Positions 33,845 to 43,193 of a DNA stretch of 64,000 bases are shown here, piece by piece; the first letter of the stretch is position 1; each line of letters starts with the position of its first letter. This DNA is from Scleromatobacter sp039920745 (GTDB taxonomy: Bacteria > Pseudomonadota > Gammaproteobacteria > Burkholderiales > Burkholderiaceae_C): assembly GCA_039920745.1 (NCBI GenBank), contig JBDSDD010000045.1, positions 1 to 64,000 on the forward strand. The letters are read 5' to 3'. The position numbers and the translations under genes were made by a program. The notes under the pieces were generated by a model that worked only from the letters and a program-made list of their open reading frames with translations, made no database searches and had not been told where the DNA came from.

Positions 33845-34141
33845 ATGAAACTCGACGACGACGACTATCCTCCCGAGAAGCTCGCGGCGCTGCGCACCGT
33901 GCGCAAGCTCGTCGAATTCTGGAACATCAGTGCCCAGGAACTGCGCGAGCCGCTGCCTGCGGCGCCTCCTGCGCCGCAGCGCATGCAGGCGATCCGCTAT
34001 CGGCACCCGGTCAGCGGCGAGACCTGGGACGGCCAGGGCGAGCATCCGGCCTGGCTGCGCGAGGCCTTGCTCAAGCAGGGCTACACGGTCGACGAACTCA
34101 AGCGAGCGGTCACGCAGTCCAGCGGCGACGCCACGGCCTGA
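33845..34141 (+). CDS. H-NS-family DNA-binding protein
   Basis: A 98-aa protein. The C-terminal part contains RYRHPVSGETWDGQGEHP and AWLREALLKQGYTVDELK, the H-NS-type DNA-binding motif (Y-R-x-P-x-x-G-x-T-W-x-G-x-G). The N-terminal helix (KLAALRTVRKLVEFWNISAQ) is short for an H-NS oligomerisation domain. It probably binds AT-rich or bent DNA. The stop abuts the stop of copD, with no base between them. No AT-rich island is close by, so targets are likely elsewhere. Confidence 0.82.
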   Translation: MKLDDDDYPPEKLAALRTVRKLVEFWNISAQELREPLPAAPPAPQRMQAIRYRHPVSGETWDGQGEHPAWLREALLKQGYTVDELKRAVTQSSGDATA

Positions 34142-35026
34142 TCACATCGCCGGCGGCTCGCCGTTGGCCAGCCATGCGGCCACCACCAGCGCGGCGAGCA
34201 GCACGACAGCCTCCACGCGCAGCACGCGTGCGAAGCGCGGCCACGCCAGCGGCAGCGCCGGCAGCACGGCGAAGCGACTGAAGCCGCCGAGCGCGATGGC
34301 CACGCCCACCAGCGCCAACTTGGCGTCCAGCACGAGGCCCCAGGCCGACGTCGCCAGCGGCGCCGCCGATCCGCCGAGGCCGTGCCACCCGCTCGCGCCG
34401 CCGGTCAGCACGACCACTGCCAGCGCCGCGGTGGCCAGCGTCGAGAGCCGCCCCGCGACACGCGCGGCGTCGCCCGCATGCACGTCGCCCCGCAGCACGC
34501 AAAGCACCGTCGCGACCACGCCGCCCGCCCACAGCGCGGTGGCCAGCAGGTGCGCGCCCATCACCAGCGTGAGCACGCCGAAGCCGTTGGCCCCCGCGTG
34601 GCCCGCGCTCGCGTGCGCGCCGGCCACGATCGTCGCGGCGACCGCCAACGCGCGCAGCGGCGGGGCGCGGCGCTGGTGGGTCGCGACGAGCGCCAGCGAC
34701 ACGGCCAACGCCGCCGTCGCGACGGCCCATGCGCGCCCGAACAGGGTGTCCGCGACGATGCCGCCAACCGACGCCAACGCGTCCAGCGGCGGCGAGTCCG
34801 TCATCGTGATCGCCTCCACGGCCATCCACGCGAGGCTGGCGGCCAGCGCGACGACGCACGCGCGCAGGAACAGCCGCCGGCAGCGGCGTGCGCAGCGCAG
34901 CGCCCAGTCGGAGGCCGCCTCGTTGAGCAGCGAGCGCACGGCCAGCGCGCCGACCATCGTCGCGAAGCCGATGTCGAACACCGCGTTGGCGGCGGTGCGC
35001 AACGCGGCGAGCGTGGCGTCATCCAT
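34142..35026 (-). CDS. copD: CopD-family copper resistance membrane protein
   Basis: A 294-aa protein with about eight hydrophobic helices and paired histidines in GAHASAGHAG and LVMGAHLLATALWAGG, with LDAKLALVGVAIALGGFSRF near the end, all CopD features. CopD works with CopC in copper handling across the inner membrane. It starts 15 bp after copC on the same strand, forming copC-copD. Confidence 0.88.
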   Translation of the reverse strand: MDDATLAALRTAANAVFDIGFATMVGALAVRSLLNEAASDWALRCARRCRRLFLRACVVALAASLAWMAVEAITMTDSPPLDALASVGGIVADTLFGRAWAVATAALAVSLALVATHQRRAPPLRALAVAATIVAGAHASAGHAGANGFGVLTLVMGAHLLATALWAGGVVATVLCVLRGDVHAGDAARVAGRLSTLATAALAVVVLTGGASGWHGLGGSAAPLATSAWGLVLDAKLALVGVAIALGGFSRFAVLPALPLAWPRFARVLRVEAVVLLAALVVAAWLANGEPPAM

Positions 35027-35041
35027 GCCGTCGCGCGGGCG

Positions 35042-35404
35042 TCACTTGGCGACGGTGAACGAGAAGTCGCCGTGCGTCTTGTGGCCGTCGCTGCCGACCG
35101 CCGTCCAGCGCGCGCTGTATCGGCCGGGCTTGAGCACCGGGATCGCCGCGACGATCGCGTTCGGCTTGGTCTTGTCGGCCGCGGGGCGGTCGGCGTCGAA
35201 ATTCTTGCCGCTGTCGCTGACCAGCTTGATGCGGCAGTAGCGCGGCTCGACGTGCTCGTTGAACGTCAGATGGATCTCGGCCGGCGAGCCGGTCAGCGTC
35301 TGGCCCTTGGCGGGGAACGAGTCGACGAGCGTCGCGTGCGCGAAGGCGAGCGGGCTGAGCGCGGCGGCGAGGGTCGCGAGCGCAAGGCGAAACGGAGTGT
35401 TCAT
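35042..35404 (-). CDS. copC: CopC periplasmic copper-binding protein
   Basis: A 120-aa protein: a signal peptide cut after AFA leaves a mature N-terminal HATLVDSFPAKG, where the first histidine is a Cu(II) ligand. The C-terminal YSARWTAVGSDGHKTHGDFSFTV supplies the remaining His/Asp ligands. The length and single cupredoxin-like domain are typical. The start has a perfect AGGAGG ribosome binding site. It is followed by copD and preceded by the remains of a Cys/Met/His-rich gene. Confidence 0.93.
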   Translation of the reverse strand: MNTPFRLALATLAAALSPLAFAHATLVDSFPAKGQTLTGSPAEIHLTFNEHVEPRYCRIKLVSDSGKNFDADRPAADKTKPNAIVAAIPVLKPGRYSARWTAVGSDGHKTHGDFSFTVAK

Positions 35405-35444
35405 GAAGCCTCCTGATGGTTGTTGTTGGATCTGGCTGACGTGC

Positions 35445-35742
35445 TCAGTGTTCCATGTGCATGCCGCCCATGTCCGGCTTCTTCGCGTCCACCGTGACGT
35501 CTTTCAAGGGAGTGTGGGCAGCATGCGACGCGGCCGGCAGCGCCTCGCCCGTCCACTCGCTGGCGGTCGTGCCGTCGGTGCTTGAACCAGCGTGGACCGC
35601 GGTAGTCGCCAGGCGCCGCAGTCGGCCTTGTCGATGGCGTGGCCGTGGCAGGACCTGGCGTCCGTGTCCGTCGTGCTCTCGCCGCCGCCGCACCCTGGAC
35701 AGTGAGCGCCAGCGCGACCAGCCTCCGGGTCGGCAGGCGCAG
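35445..35742 (-). pseudogene. Decayed Cys/Met/His-rich gene upstream of copC
   Basis: No single frame covers this stretch, but high third-position GC moves between frames: first a signal-peptide-like LRLPTRRLVALALTVQG, then GGGESTTDTDARSCHGHAID with KADCGAW, then RLATTAVHAGSSTDG through to the end DMGGMHMEH and a stop at 35445. The shifts fall near a GCG repeat (about 35681-35693) and near 35596-35620. No ATG is visible upstream. The longest intact frame is an 82-aa GTG-started one at 35445-35693. The Met/His-rich end and the position 40 bp before copC suggest a former copper-binding exported protein. Sequencing error is the main alternative. Confidence 0.45.
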
Positions 35743-35766
35743 GCAATGTCGCCTGCGCCCGGTCTG

Positions 35767-36639
35767 TCAATGCGCGCCGTGGACGCGGTCGATCAGGGCA
35801 GCATCCCAGGCGTGCACCGTTGTCGATTGCTGGCCCAAGCCGGCGATGCCCAGGTGCATCGTGTCGCCCGGCCTCAGGAAGCGCTGGCGGCCCATGCCGA
35901 CGCCGGCCGGCGTGCCGGTGGCGATCAGGTCGCCGGGCTCCAGCGTCATGTAGCGGCTGATGTAGCTGACCAGCTGCGCGACGCCGAACACCATCGTCGA
36001 CGTGTGGCCGTCCTGCATGCGCTCGCCGCTGACGTCCAGCCACAGGGCGAGCTGTTGCGGGTCGGGCACCTCGTCGGCCGTGACCAGCCACGGGCCGACC
36101 GGGCCGAAGGTGTCGCAGCCCTTGCCTTTGTCCCAGGTGCCGCCGCGTTCGAGCTGGAAGGCGCGTTCGGAGACGTCGTTGACCACGCAGTAGCCCGCCA
36201 CGTGCGACAGCGCGTCGGCCTCGGACACGTAGCGCGCCCGCGTGCCGATCACCACGCCAAGCTCCACCTCCCAGTCGCCCTTGTCGGCGCCTTGCGGCAG
36301 TACGACGGGATCGTTGGGGCCGGTGAGCGCGCTGGCGGCCTTCAGAAACAGGATGGGCTCGGTGGGCAGCGCCATCTTCGCCTCGGCCGCGTGATCCTTG
36401 TAGTTGAGGCCGACGCAGACAAACTTGGACATCCCGTGCCAAGGCACCGACAGCCGAGTGCCGGCCGGGATGATGGGCAGCGTCCACGTCTCGATTCCGC
36501 GCAGGCGCGCGAGGCGGGCGGGCGCGAGGTCGGCGGCGGCGATGTCGCCGATCTGCGCGCTGAGGTCGCGCATCACGCCCTGGTCGTCGACCAGGCCGGG
36601 CCGTTCGTGGCCGCGCGGGCCGTAGCGCAACAGTTTCAT
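35767..36639 (-). CDS. Fumarylacetoacetate hydrolase family protein
   Basis: A 290-aa enzyme of the FAH superfamily. FVCVGLNYKDHAAEAKM begins the domain, GDWEVELGVVIG carries metal-binding Glu residues, GYCVVNDVSERAFQ and GDLIATGTPAGVGMGR complete the signature. Members hydrolyse C-C bonds in acylpyruvates or act as isomerases in aromatic breakdown; the substrate is not evident and no pathway gene is adjacent. The ATG before KLLRYG is preferred over an upstream in-frame start that lacks conservation. Confidence 0.9.
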   Translation of the reverse strand: MKLLRYGPRGHERPGLVDDQGVMRDLSAQIGDIAAADLAPARLARLRGIETWTLPIIPAGTRLSVPWHGMSKFVCVGLNYKDHAAEAKMALPTEPILFLKAASALTGPNDPVVLPQGADKGDWEVELGVVIGTRARYVSEADALSHVAGYCVVNDVSERAFQLERGGTWDKGKGCDTFGPVGPWLVTADEVPDPQQLALWLDVSGERMQDGHTSTMVFGVAQLVSYISRYMTLEPGDLIATGTPAGVGMGRQRFLRPGDTMHLGIAGLGQQSTTVHAWDAALIDRVHGAH

Positions 36640-36708
36640 GCGAATCCTTGGGAGCTCGCGACGATGATGCCACCGCGCCGCGAGCACCAGGGGTTCGAGG
36701 TCTTCGGC

Positions 36709-37329
36709 CTAGCTAAGCAGGGCCGACAGTCGATCCGGATGGATGTGCAGCCCTACCAGCCCTGCCACGCCCATCAGCACGCCGAAGCCCGACGGCACCA
36801 GGCTCAGCAGGTACAGCCACGCCAACTGCGTCAGCGCCGAGACGGCGAGCATCGAGATGGCGATCGCGAGCAGCGCGTCGGACAAGTCGAACTGGTCGTC
36901 GCGGTAGTTCAGAGCGTCGTAGTTCGCCTGGTCGGCGACGGCCTGCGCCTTGACCTCGTCTTTCTTCTGCGCCTGGTCCTTGGCGACCTGGTCGTACTTG
37001 GCGATCGGCACGCCGTATGCGGCCTGCGCGGCGGCCGGCTGCGACGCCTGCTGCAGTCGCAACTGCGTGGCCGCGGCCTCGGCGATCTCCTGGCGCACGT
37101 TGCGCGCCTGGTAGTACGACCAGTGGTCGATCTTGTCGGCCTGGGCCTGCTGCATGGCCTGGCAGATGTTGTCGTCCTTGACCTTGCAGATGCCCATGAA
37201 CGTGGCCAGCAGGGCGACCGTGAGCGCGACGGCGGCGTTCAGGCGGGCGCGCTTGCGGTGGTCGGCGGCGGGCTGCGCGTCTTCCAGGGCGGAGGGTTCG
37301 GCAATCATTTCGAGAGGATCGAGGTCCAT
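36709..37329 (-). CDS. DUF4337 family membrane protein
   Basis: A 206-aa protein. A hydrophobic helix near residues 30-50 (LNAAVALTVALLATFMGICK) is followed by a helical, Gln/Ala-rich region (ICQAMQQAQADKIDHWSYYQ, then ARNVRQEIAEAA) and two C-terminal membrane segments. The KVKDDNICQAMQQ...WSYYQ pattern is the DUF4337 signature; the function is unknown. It is divergent from the chemoreceptor gene across 219 bp. Confidence 0.82.
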   Translation of the reverse strand: MDLDPLEMIAEPSALEDAQPAADHRKRARLNAAVALTVALLATFMGICKVKDDNICQAMQQAQADKIDHWSYYQARNVRQEIAEAAATQLRLQQASQPAAAQAAYGVPIAKYDQVAKDQAQKKDEVKAQAVADQANYDALNYRDDQFDLSDALLAIAISMLAVSALTQLAWLYLLSLVPSGFGVLMGVAGLVGLHIHPDRLSALLS

Positions 37330-37548
37330 GGCGGATTTCTTGGTCTTGTCTGGGGGAACGAGGATTGGACACCACCAGCCTGAACGTACGGACGGGATGC
37401 ACCGGAAACGGCGCGGCGGCATGGTCGAGGTGCGAACGCGGGAAACCGGGCTCTTTTCCGGGTTTGGGCCGCGCCACACCCTATCAAGATATCCCCACAG
37501 GACATGCCCGTCCGCGCCGCCGCTTTTTCTTCCGCCGAAAGTCCCGCC

Positions 37549-39882
37549 ATGAACACTTCGCCTTCGAGCCTCGTCAACCGCCTCACCGTGACCGGCATCG
37601 TCGCCGTCCTGGCCAGCGCGGGGGTGCTCGGCACGGTCGCCACGCTGCTGGCGCGCCAGTCGATGGAGACGCAGGCGAACGAGAAGCTGACGGCCGTCGG
37701 CGACGCCTCGACCTTGCGCATCGGCGAGTGGGTGGCCGCCAACCTGCGCACCAGCGCCAGCGTGACCGCAGCGGCGGCGCCGGACGCAATCACCAAGGCG
37801 ATGGGCGAAGCGACGCACGCCGGCTTGGCGAAGAAGCGGCGCCCGCTCCCGATGCCGCACGCGACGCGCCTGACGCATGCGCCGGCCGACCTGATCGCCG
37901 CCGCCCTGAAGGAGCCGACCCGCGCCGGCCCAGCCAAGGAAGATCCGAAGGCCGACGCCGCTGCCGCCGCGGCGATGGCCGCGATGGCCGGCATCATGAA
38001 GTCGGCGCCCGCCCCGGCACCGGCACCAGCCGCCGCGCCCGCGCCTGCCAACACCGGCGCCACCGCCGCGGCCGCCGCCGCGATGGCTGCCATCAACAAG
38101 AAGGCCGCCGCGCCGACTCCGACACCTGCCCCGGCCGGCAATGGCGGCGCCGCGACTGCAGCCGCTGCGGCGATGGCCGCGATCAGCAAGTCGCCTGCCC
38201 CGGCGCCGGCCGCCGCCAAGGTCGAAGCCAAGACCGTGCCCGCCGTCGAACCTGCGGCCGCCGCGTCGGCGCCGTCCGACGCCGCTTCCGCTCCGGCCGC
38301 CGCCGACGACCAGGCCCTGCGCGCCGCCCTCGGCCAGGCCGCGAGCGCGGGCGACTTCCGCACCGTCTACATGGCCTACGACGCCGACAAGCGCTTCGTC
38401 CAGGTGCCCACGCAGAAGCTGCCCGACGGCTACGACCCGACCGCGCGCCCCTGGTACAAGGCGGCCGTGTCCAGTGGCAAGCCTGTCGTCACCGCGCCGT
38501 ACAAGGACGCCACGTTCGGCGACATGACCGTCACCTTCGCGCTGCCGCTCAAGGCCGACGGCAAGCTGGTGGGCGTGATCGGCGCCGACAAGTCGCTCGC
38601 CGAGGTCGTCAAGATGGTCAACGCCATCAAGCCCAGCGAGAACTCCTACGCGTTCATCCTCGACCGCGAAGGCCGCATCCTGGTCCACCCGAACACCGAC
38701 CTGGCGCTCAAGCCGCTGGCCGAGGCCCAGCCGGGCATGGCCGGCGTGGCCGCGGCCGCCGACAACGCGATCGTCGACGCGAACGACGGCACGCGCGACC
38801 TGCAGGTGCGCGCGGAAGCGATTCCCGGCACCGACTGGCGCCTGGCCGTGGCCTATGACAAGTCGGCCGCGCTGGCCGGCATCGGCACGCTGATGACCTC
38901 GATTGCCGTCGCCGCGCTGGCGATCGCCGCCGTCGTCGGCTTGATCTTCGCGAGCGTGCTGCGCCGCTGGTTCGCGCCGCTGCGTCAGGTGCGCGATGCG
39001 ATGGTGGCCGTGGCCAACGGCAGTGGCGACCTGACGTCGCGCATCGCGGTCGGCCGCAACGACGAAGTGGGCCAGATCGCCCGCGCGTTCAACGACTTCA
39101 CCGAATCGCTGCGCGGCATCATCCACGAGGTCAAGCAAGCCAGCTCGGAGGTCAAGACCGCCGCGCACGAAATCGCCACCGGCAACGCGGACCTGTCGGC
39201 GCGCACCGAGAGCCAGGCGAGCTCGATCCAGCAGTCGGCCAGCTCGATCCAGCAGCTGCATTCGTCGACGATGGCCAACGCCGAGTCGGCGCGCGAAGCC
39301 AACCGCATCGCCCACGAGGCCGCGGCGCTCGCTGCCGAAGGCGGCACCAAGGTGCACGAGGTGGTCGAGACCATGGGCGGCATCACGGCGTCGAGCAAGC
39401 GCATCGGCGAGATCATCGGCGTGATCGACTCGATCGCCTTCCAGACCAACATCCTGGCGCTGAACGCGGCCGTCGAAGCGGCGCGCGCCGGCGAGCAGGG
39501 CCGCGGCTTCGCGGTCGTCGCAAGCGAAGTGCGCACGCTGGCGCAGCGCAGCGGCGAGGCGGCGCGCGACATCCGCCAGCTGATCCAGAAATCCACCGAG
39601 GACGTCGAGACCGGCGCCGCGCGCGTCGACGACGCCGGCCGCACGATCTCGCAGGTTGTCGAGTCGGTGCGCTCGGTGAGCGCGCTGATGGCCCGCATCG
39701 TCGAGGCCACCCAGCAGCAGACTGGCGGCATCGGCGAGGTCAACAACGCGGTCAACCAGATCGACCAGATGACCTCGCAGAACGCGGCGCTGGTGGAGCA
39801 GGCGTCGGCGGCGGCGACGTCGCTGAGCGACCAGTCGTCGCGGCTGGTCGAGGCGGTGGGGCGGTTCCGGACGGGGAACTGA
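37549..39882 (+). CDS. Methyl-accepting chemotaxis protein with low-complexity insert
   Basis: A 777-aa chemoreceptor. TM1 is at about 13-33, TM2 at about 445-470, followed by HAMP and a signalling domain with NILALNAAVEAARAGEQGRG. The periplasmic dCache sensor (YDPTARPWYKAAV and FILDREGRILVHPN) is split: residues about 130-255 are an Ala/Pro/Lys insert made of three imperfect copies of an AAAAAAMAAI(N/S)K plus PAPAPAP unit. The core dCache elements lie after the insert. The ligand is unknown; the RPWYKAAV motif is common among amino-acid or organic-acid sensors. No CheR-docking pentapeptide is seen at the C-terminus. Confidence 0.9.
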   Translation: MNTSPSSLVNRLTVTGIVAVLASAGVLGTVATLLARQSMETQANEKLTAVGDASTLRIGEWVAANLRTSASVTAAAAPDAITKAMGEATHAGLAKKRRPLPMPHATRLTHAPADLIAAALKEPTRAGPAKEDPKADAAAAAAMAAMAGIMKSAPAPAPAPAAAPAPANTGATAAAAAAMAAINKKAAAPTPTPAPAGNGGAATAAAAAMAAISKSPAPAPAAAKVEAKTVPAVEPAAAASAPSDAASAPAAADDQALRAALGQAASAGDFRTVYMAYDADKRFVQVPTQKLPDGYDPTARPWYKAAVSSGKPVVTAPYKDATFGDMTVTFALPLKADGKLVGVIGADKSLAEVVKMVNAIKPSENSYAFILDREGRILVHPNTDLALKPLAEAQPGMAGVAAAADNAIVDANDGTRDLQVRAEAIPGTDWRLAVAYDKSAALAGIGTLMTSIAVAALAIAAVVGLIFASVLRRWFAPLRQVRDAMVAVANGSGDLTSRIAVGRNDEVGQIARAFNDFTESLRGIIHEVKQASSEVKTAAHEIATGNADLSARTESQASSIQQSASSIQQLHSSTMANAESAREANRIAHEAAALAAEGGTKVHEVVETMGGITASSKRIGEIIGVIDSIAFQTNILALNAAVEAARAGEQGRGFAVVASEVRTLAQRSGEAARDIRQLIQKSTEDVETGAARVDDAGRTISQVVESVRSVSALMARIVEATQQQTGGIGEVNNAVNQIDQMTSQNAALVEQASAAATSLSDQSSRLVEAVGRFRTGN

Positions 39883-40022
39883 AGCCTGGCAGCTGCAGTG
39901 GCGGCGTGATGCCCGTCTGCACCGCACTCTGCGGCGACGATGGACGTGCTTTGATGGCCGCCTGAGCGCCCGGCCAGCCGGGTCGACAGGCCCTGTCCAC
40001 ACTCCGAAGTTATGCTTGCGGG

Positions 40023-41726
40023 ATGTACTCGCCCTTCTTCGGCCTGAAGCAGAAGCCGTTCTCGATCGCGCCCGATCCGCGTTACCTCTTCATGAGCGAA
40101 CGCCATCGGGAGGCGTTGGCGCATCTGTTGTACGGCGTGCAGGGCGGCGGCGGCTTCGTGTTGCTGACCGGGGAGATCGGCGCCGGCAAGACGACCGTGT
40201 GCCGCTGTTTCCTGGAGCAGATCCCGCCGCGCTGCAACGTCGCCTACATCTTCAACCCGAAGCTGAGCGCGCTGGAGCTGCTGATCACGGTGTGCCACGA
40301 GTTCGGCATCAAGTTTCCGCCGTTGACCGCGGCCGGCGCGCCGCCCACCGTCAAGGACTACGTCGACGGACTCAACGAGTACCTGCTGCGCACGCACGCG
40401 GTCGGCCAGAACAACGTGCTGATCATCGACGAGGCGCAGAACCTGTCGCCCGACGTGCTCGAGCAGTTGCGGCTGCTGACCAACCTCGAGACCAGCGAGC
40501 GCAAGCTGCTGCAGATCGTGCTGATCGGCCAGCCCGAGCTGCGCGGCATGCTGGCGCGGCCCGAGCTGGAGCAACTGGCGCAGCGCGTGATCGCGCGCTA
40601 TCACCTCGACGCGCTGTCCGAGAAGGAGACGACGCAGTACATCTCGCACCGCCTCGCCGTGGCGGGCCTGAAGGGCGGAATCCCCTTCGACGGCGGCGCG
40701 CTGCACCGCATCCACCAGCTCACGCGCGGCGTGCCGCGCCGCATCAACCTGCTGTGCGACCGTGCGTTGCTGGGGGCGTATGCAACAGCCAAGTCACGCG
40801 TCGACTGCACGATCGTCGACAAGGCTGCCGGCGAGGTGTTCGGCACCGAGGTGCAGCCGCGCACGCTGCCGGCACGCTGGTGGCCGCTGGCGCTGGGCGG
40901 TGGCGTGCTGGTGGGCGCTGCGGCGATGGCGGCCGTGCAATGGGGCACGCGCGACAAGGCGCCGGCGCCCGTCGTGGCGGCGGCCAACGCCGCGTCGGTG
41001 GCGCGCCCGGGCGTGCCGAAGGCGCCGGCCGCGGTGGCATCGACGTTGCCGACCGCCGCCTCCGCCGCGACGCCGCGCGTGCATTCGATCGACGAGCTCG
41101 AGGCGCTGCTGGCCCGCGCATCGCACGACGAGCACGATGCGTTGCGCACGCTCGCACCCGAGTGGGCGCTGCAGCTGGGCGACGGCGACCCGTGCGCGCT
41201 CGCCGCGCAACAGGACGTGCGCTGCTTGCGTGCGCACGGCGGCCTCGCGCTGCTGCGATTGCTCGCCCGCCCCAGCGTGCTGGTGCTGCGCGACGCCCAG
41301 GATCGGCCACTCCACGTGGTGCTCGCGGGCCTGGGTCACGACGAGGCGACGCTGCTGGTGGGCAAGTCTGCGCTGCAGGTGCCGCTGGCGTTGCTGACCA
41401 CCGCCTGGCGCGGCGACTTCATCACCTACTGGCGCGTTCCGCCCGGCTATTCGGTGCCACTGTCGCTCGGCTCGCACGGCCCGCTGGTCGATGCCGTGGG
41501 CGCGCAGCTCGCTGCGGGCCTGGGGGCGCCGGCCCCTGCGCCGGAGCATGTCTTCGACGCAACGCTGCGCTCGCGCGTGGCCGCGTTCCAGCAGACCCAG
41601 GGGCTGACGGCCGACGGCGTCGTCGGCCCGACGACGCTGATGCAGATCAACCGCGCCAGCGGCGTGGCCGAACCCTGGCTGGCCGGCACGGCGCCCGCCG
41701 CGGTGTCCGCGGCCCAACGGAAATAG
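40023..41726 (+). CDS. gspA: GspA/ExeA-like AAA ATPase with peptidoglycan-binding domain
   Basis: A 567-aa protein. The AAA ATPase has Walker A GEIGAGKT at 50-57 and Walker B VLIIDEAQ. A membrane helix (WWPLALGGGVLVGAAAMAAV) lies near 280-300. A periplasmic part ends in a peptidoglycan-binding domain with VAAFQQTQGLTADGVVGPTT. This is the ExeA/GspA plan; with GspB it helps place the type II secretion secretin in the cell wall. The gspB-like gene starts 17 bp later. No other gsp genes are in the window. Confidence 0.9.
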   Translation: MYSPFFGLKQKPFSIAPDPRYLFMSERHREALAHLLYGVQGGGGFVLLTGEIGAGKTTVCRCFLEQIPPRCNVAYIFNPKLSALELLITVCHEFGIKFPPLTAAGAPPTVKDYVDGLNEYLLRTHAVGQNNVLIIDEAQNLSPDVLEQLRLLTNLETSERKLLQIVLIGQPELRGMLARPELEQLAQRVIARYHLDALSEKETTQYISHRLAVAGLKGGIPFDGGALHRIHQLTRGVPRRINLLCDRALLGAYATAKSRVDCTIVDKAAGEVFGTEVQPRTLPARWWPLALGGGVLVGAAAMAAVQWGTRDKAPAPVVAAANAASVARPGVPKAPAAVASTLPTAASAATPRVHSIDELEALLARASHDEHDALRTLAPEWALQLGDGDPCALAAQQDVRCLRAHGGLALLRLLARPSVLVLRDAQDRPLHVVLAGLGHDEATLLVGKSALQVPLALLTTAWRGDFITYWRVPPGYSVPLSLGSHGPLVDAVGAQLAAGLGAPAPAPEHVFDATLRSRVAAFQQTQGLTADGVVGPTTLMQINRASGVAEPWLAGTAPAAVSAAQRK

Positions 41727-41743
41727 ACGGGAAAGTACCGCGC

Positions 41744-42577
41744 ATGTCCTACATCCTCGATGCGCTTCGACGTGCCGATGCCGAACGCTCGCGTGGCGCG
41801 GTGCCGGGCCTGCACGCGCAGAACATTCCGGCCGATGGTGAGCCGGCAGCGCGCAATTTCAACCCGCTGATCTGGGCCGCCGCCGCGGCTGGTGCGTTGC
41901 TGGTGGCAGTGGTCGTGACGCTGGTCGTCGCGCCCTGGCGCACGCCGGCACCTGTGCTCTCGCCCGAAGCGCGTGTCGCGCCCGTGCCCGAGCTCGCGCC
42001 TGTCGCGCGCGAGGCCGCGCCGGCGCCCGCACCTCTCGCGCAAGGCGAGCTGCCGCCGCCGCGACCGGGCGCGCTCGTTCCGGGTGCGCGCCCTGTCGAA
42101 CCACCGATGGGTCGCGGCAACCCGCCGCCGATGGCCGACGTGCGCCCGCCGCAGGCGTATCCGCCCGCGCAGCAGCGCCCCCCGGCGCGCGAGCCGCAGG
42201 TCGATCGCGTGGCCGCCGGGCGCGTCGCAACGCTGGAGCCCCGGGCCGACGTGCGTGCGACTGCGGCCCCGGCACAGCCGCCGGTCGAACACTACGGCGC
42301 GCCGCTGGCGATCGCACCGGTGCCGGTGCCGGTGCCGGCGCGCGGCAACTCGGTGCCCAACATCAACGACCTCGCGCCCAACGTGCGCTCGCAGTTGCCG
42401 CGGCTGGCCGTCGGCGGCGCAATCTACTCCGAAACGCCCTCGGCCCGCATGGTGATCCTCAATGGCCAGGTGTTTCACGAAGGCGACAAGCCCGCCGCCG
42501 ACACCGTGCTGGAGCAGATCCGCCTGAAGTCCGCTGTCCTCAATTGTCGTGGCCAGCGCTACGAAGTCTCGTTCTGA
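41744..42577 (+). CDS. gspB: GspB-like protein
   Basis: A 277-aa protein beginning MSYILDALRRADAERSRGAV, the conserved cytoplasmic start of GspB, with one membrane helix at about 45-68, a long Pro/Ala-rich periplasmic linker, and a C-terminal domain with SETPSARMVILNGQVFHEGD and LEQIRLKSAVLNCRGQRYEV. GspB pairs with GspA in secretin assembly. A DUF3455 lipoprotein follows after 23 bp and may be co-transcribed. Confidence 0.9.
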   Translation: MSYILDALRRADAERSRGAVPGLHAQNIPADGEPAARNFNPLIWAAAAAGALLVAVVVTLVVAPWRTPAPVLSPEARVAPVPELAPVAREAAPAPAPLAQGELPPPRPGALVPGARPVEPPMGRGNPPPMADVRPPQAYPPAQQRPPAREPQVDRVAAGRVATLEPRADVRATAAPAQPPVEHYGAPLAIAPVPVPVPARGNSVPNINDLAPNVRSQLPRLAVGGAIYSETPSARMVILNGQVFHEGDKPAADTVLEQIRLKSAVLNCRGQRYEVSF

Positions 42578-42600
42578 TTCCTTTCCCGAAAGACCGTTGC

Positions 42601-43152
42601 ATGAAGATGACCTCCGCCCTCCGCCTCGCGCCCCTCGCCGCCGTCGCGCTGCTCGCCGCCTGCGTCGCCCCCAAGCTGAAGCCGACGCCCCCGAGCGTGG
42701 TGATTCCGGGCAACCTGAGCGCACCCGCCAACGAGTCGCTGCTGCGCACCGTGTGGGCCGACGGCGTGCAGATCTACGAATGCCGCGCGAAGGCCGACGG
42801 CGGGTTCCCCGAGTGGGTGTTCGTCGCGCCGGACGCCAAGCTGGCGGACGCCAACGGCGTGCTGCTCGGCCGCCACTATGCCGGCCCGACGTGGGAGGCG
42901 GGCGACGCCAGCAAGGTCGTCGGCGTCGTCAAGGCCAAGGTCGACGCGCCCAGGATCGGCGCGATTGCCTGGCTGCTGCTGACCACGCACAGCACCGGCA
43001 AGCCGGGCCTGTTCGCCAGCGTCACCACGATTCAGCGCGTGGCGACGGTGGGCGGCACGATGCCGGACACGGGCTGCGGCACCGCGACCATCGGCAAGCA
43101 GGCGCGCGTGCCCTACCAGGCGCAGTACGCGATGTATTCGCCCACGCTCTAA
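42601..43152 (+). CDS. DUF3455 family lipoprotein
   Basis: A 183-aa protein with a lipobox (AVALLAACVAP) followed by a DUF3455 domain: LLRTVWADGVQIYECRAKAD, WVFVAPDAKL, GRHYAGPTWEAGDASKVVG and IGAIAWLLLTTHSTG. The family is found in soil bacteria and fungi and has no assigned function. It is 23 bp after gspB on the same strand; no functional link to secretion is known. Confidence 0.88.
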   Translation: MKMTSALRLAPLAAVALLAACVAPKLKPTPPSVVIPGNLSAPANESLLRTVWADGVQIYECRAKADGGFPEWVFVAPDAKLADANGVLLGRHYAGPTWEAGDASKVVGVVKAKVDAPRIGAIAWLLLTTHSTGKPGLFASVTTIQRVATVGGTMPDTGCGTATIGKQARVPYQAQYAMYSPTL

Positions 43153-43193
43153 GGTTCAGCGTCGATCCCCACGGTCGGCCCCTGTGCACCGCT

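Noticed and set aside
37330..40002. Long minus-strand open frame opposite the chemoreceptor, continuous with the DUF4337 gene
   Set aside because: It is the antisense of a clear MCP with high GC at third positions; low-complexity Gly/Arg/His composition and no domain. Only 36709-37329 is a real gene.
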